Assembly (NCBI RefSeq): GCF_025989185.1
Contig: NZ_JAPDNT010000024.1
Location: 1-64,000, forward strand
Direction: 5' to 3'
Length of the DNA stretch: 64,000 nucleotides
Source of the DNA: Limobrevibacterium gyesilva
GTDB lineage: Bacteria; Pseudomonadota; Alphaproteobacteria; Acetobacterales; Acetobacteraceae
Shown here: in pieces, positions 62,086 to 64,000 of the stretch
How positions within the stretch are numbered: the stretch's first letter is position 1
Layout of the letters: each line of letters begins with the position of its first letter
Position numbers and translations under genes: made by a program
Notes under the pieces: model-generated
What the model saw: only the letters and a program-made list of their open reading frames with translations
Told to the model about the DNA's origin: nothing
Databases searched by the model: none

Positions 62086-63723
62086 ATGACCCTCCGCGCC
62101 CGCGCGACACGCGTCGTGCCCTTTCTGCGTGACGAAGCCGCCAGCATCGCCGCCATGACGGCATTGCTCATCACTTTGTGCCTCGTCCTCACCGTCGCCA
62201 TCCGCTCGCCGCTGAAAGACGACGTGGCCTGGCTGCTCTACGTGGCCCGCAAATGGCTGGCCGGGCAGCGGCTGTATGAGGATCTGATCGAGGTCAACCC
62301 GCCGCTGATCGTGTGGATCTACGCCCTGCCCGCGGGCCTCGCCAACTGGCTCGGGGCTGCGCCGAAGCTGATCGCGGCGCCGTTCTTCGCCGCCCTGGTG
62401 CTGGGCTCGGCGTGGTGGAGCGCCTGCCTGCTGCAAGGGCGCTCGCCGCTGTTCGCCCGCCGCGTGCCGGTGTTCGCGGTGATCGGCATCGCCTTGCTGG
62501 GAATGCCCGGCGTGGAGTTCGGCCAGCGCGAGCACCTGCTGGTCGCCGCCGCCCTGCCCTATCTCTGCCTGTTCGCCCGCGAGCTCGACGGCGAGCGCGA
62601 GCCGCGCCTGAACGCCGCCCTCGCCGGCCTTGTGGCCGGGCTCGGCTGTGCGCTGAAACCCACTTATGTCCTCGCCTTCGTGCTGATGGAGCTGATCGCC
62701 GCCCTGCGCGGCCGCCGCCCCGTGCGCGCCGCCACCATCGCCGCCGCTGGGGCCATGGGCGCCTATGGCCTCGGCGTGCTGCTGTTCTGCCCGGCCTTCA
62801 TGGAGAAGGCGGTGCCGCTAGCGCTGGCGCTGTATGGCGGCACCGACACGCCCTATTGGCAGATCCTGGCGGAAAGCTCGCGGCTGCTGTTCGGGCAGGT
62901 CGTGATCGTGCTGCTGTGCTGGTCGAGCAGCACCACGCTGGCCCGCCGCTCGCCGTTCCTGCGCCATCTGCTGCTGGCGCTCACCGCGTTCGCCATCGGC
63001 ACCACCGTGGTGTTCGTGATGCAGGGCAAGAACTGGTTCTACCACCGTCTGCCGGCCACCACGACCACCATCCTGGCGCTGCTGCTGTGGTCCGCGGCGG
63101 TGCTGCCGCGCCGCCCCTTCGCGGCCCTGTCCGGCCTGACCTGGGCGCGGGCGCGCGACCTGGTTCCGGTGCCGCTGGTGCTGGCCTCGCTGGTGGCCTT
63201 CGCGATTTCGGACTACGACCGGATGAAGCCCTGGGTCGAAGCCGCGGTCGAGCCCGAGACCTCTACCGAGGTCAAGCTGGAGCGGCTCGTGCGCAAGGAG
63301 AAGGCGCGCACCTACATCGCCTTCTCCGAATGGATCGCGCTGGGCTTCCCGGTGGTGAACAACACCGGCGTGGCCTGGGCCAGCCGGTTCGATTCGATGT
63401 GGGCGCTGAAGGGCGAGCTGTGGCGCGCGCGCCAGGATGGGACCGCGCCCAAGGAGTGGCCGATCCGCCGCTGGATCGCCCGCGATTTCGTCGCCGGCTG
63501 CCCCGACCTCGCCGTGGTCGATACCCGCGAGGGGATCAACTATGTCGGCGTGCTGGTGGCCTCCGACAACGCGTTCGCGCAGGCCTGGTCGCATTACCGC
63601 CAGATCGCCGCCTTCGACGGGTTGCGGGTGCTGAAGCGCGACGGCAATAGCTGCACGTCGGTGCCGCCGCTGCGCCGAGCCACCCTGCAACATCTGTCCG
63701 CCGCCGCCATGGAGCCGCCCTGA
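62086..63723 (+). CDS. Multi-pass GT-C-like membrane protein
   Basis: 545-residue protein with about 10-11 helices and a C-terminal periplasmic domain of roughly 150 residues. The first loop (IRSPLKDDVAWLLYVARKWL, then LYEDLIEVNPPL) has the acidic pair expected of GT-C glycosyltransferases, though no further specificity can be assigned. Other segments are ALLWSAAVLPRRPF and FVMQGKNWFYHRLPAT. Substrate unknown; a role in envelope glycan transfer is likely. Confidence 0.7.
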   Translation: MTLRARATRVVPFLRDEAASIAAMTALLITLCLVLTVAIRSPLKDDVAWLLYVARKWLAGQRLYEDLIEVNPPLIVWIYALPAGLANWLGAAPKLIAAPFFAALVLGSAWWSACLLQGRSPLFARRVPVFAVIGIALLGMPGVEFGQREHLLVAAALPYLCLFARELDGEREPRLNAALAGLVAGLGCALKPTYVLAFVLMELIAALRGRRPVRAATIAAAGAMGAYGLGVLLFCPAFMEKAVPLALALYGGTDTPYWQILAESSRLLFGQVVIVLLCWSSSTTLARRSPFLRHLLLALTAFAIGTTVVFVMQGKNWFYHRLPATTTTILALLLWSAAVLPRRPFAALSGLTWARARDLVPVPLVLASLVAFAISDYDRMKPWVEAAVEPETSTEVKLERLVRKEKARTYIAFSEWIALGFPVVNNTGVAWASRFDSMWALKGELWRARQDGTAPKEWPIRRWIARDFVAGCPDLAVVDTREGINYVGVLVASDNAFAQAWSHYRQIAAFDGLRVLKRDGNSCTSVPPLRRATLQHLSAAAMEPP

Positions 63724-63766
63724 CCGCCGTCGCCATCGTGGCGCGGCATTCACAGGAGGACCGGAC

Positions 63767-64000
63767 GTGACCGACGATCTGGCCGATCTGCTCCGCGCCC
63801 GCTTCGGCATCGCCCCGGACGTCCCGGCGGAGCTTGCCGGGCAGGCGACGCTGGCGGGAATTGCGGGCCACCGCAGCATCCGCGCCTTCGCCCCGCGCCC
63901 GGTCGCCCCCGAACTGGTCCGCACGCTGGCCGCTGTCGCCCTTTCGGCGCCCACCAAGAGCGACCTGCAGCAGGCCGACATCGTGATCGTCGAGGACCCC
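63767..64000 (+). CDS. Nitroreductase-family protein (5' part)
   Basis: The first 78 codons of an FMN-dependent nitroreductase-like protein. GHRSIRAFAPRPVAPELVR and ALSAPTKSDLQQADIVIVED are the usual N-terminal motifs. GTG 63767 has AGGAGGA upstream. It runs past the right edge of the window. Confidence 0.85.
   Translation, partial: MTDDLADLLRARFGIAPDVPAELAGQATLAGIAGHRSIRAFAPRPVAPELVRTLAAVALSAPTKSDLQQADIVIVEDP

Noticed and set aside
1-64000. tRNA, rRNA, CRISPR or insertion sequences
   Set aside because: No cloverleaf, repeat-spacer array, transposase or terminal repeats were recognised on reading both strands; short RNAs could be missed.

Overview
The window is about 64 kb of very GC-rich, densely coding bacterial DNA. 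A cbb3 oxidase cluster under FixK/FNR-type boxes, Tat-dependent binding proteins, a PEP-CTERM protein and the overall gene repertoire point to an alphaproteobacterium, most likely Rhodospirillales/Acetobacteraceae. That placement is inference from gene content; no rRNA or tRNA is present to confirm it. No insertion sequence, prophage or CRISPR array was seen, and no gene-free stretch exceeds 300 bases.

Layout. Bases 1-7276 (minus strand) hold the high-affinity terminal oxidase operon: a small membrane protein, ccoN, ccoO, ccoQ, ccoP, then the assembly genes ccoG, ccoH and the copper ATPase ccoI, which runs off the left edge. It is headed by a FixK/FNR-type box shared with a divergent SafE/DsbD-like membrane gene (7441-8199). 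Bases 8277-16553 (plus) form a complete peptide/opine-type ABC importer with two tandem paralogous binding proteins, two permeases and two ATPases, followed by an O-methyltransferase-type gene and a MarR regulator. Bases 18337-21355 hold a COG4091-type dehydrogenase and a convergent FGGY pentulose kinase. Bases 21421-25570 hold two tandem GT4 glycosyltransferases and a divergent ABC exporter. Bases 25620-26733 hold a 53-residue membrane microprotein with its own FixK/FNR-type box and a divergent DUF2270 gene.

Bases 26794-36428 (minus) carry a run of catabolic genes (CNT nucleoside transporter, FMN alpha-hydroxyacid oxidase, FAH-family hydrolase, carbamoylase-like nitrilase), an unusual PEP-carboxylase-like protein with altered catalytic motifs, and a DegT aminotransferase with a sugar epimerase. 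Bases 36565-38716 hold ridA and a ZnuC/ZnuB-type metal importer headed by a Zur-like palindrome and a tiny, probably leaderless, membrane ORF. Bases 38746-47627 hold DUF445, a luciferase-like monooxygenase, an NfeD/slipin pair, an SDR, a PEP-CTERM protein, a secreted trypsin-like protease and a DUF3857/transglutaminase protein. Bases 47659-55508 hold a solitary EF-G gene, a DUF1800/DUF1501 pair, an orphan TRAP binding protein, a YeiH family exporter and a phosphoribosyltransferase. Bases 55632-61901 (plus) form a branched-chain-amino-acid-type ABC importer operon ending in an M20 peptidase and a DUF1345 protein. A multi-pass GT-C-like protein and the start of a nitroreductase close the window.

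The most interesting signals are the two FixK/FNR-type boxes that link microproteins to microaerobic respiration, the Zur-like operator fused to the start codon of a 34-residue ORF coupled to znuC, and the PEPC-like enzyme that has lost canonical active-site residues. Several perfect long hairpins without U-tracts sit at convergent gene ends. Start codons were chosen from ribosome-binding sites, overlaps and operator positions, and differ from the longest open frame in many cases.
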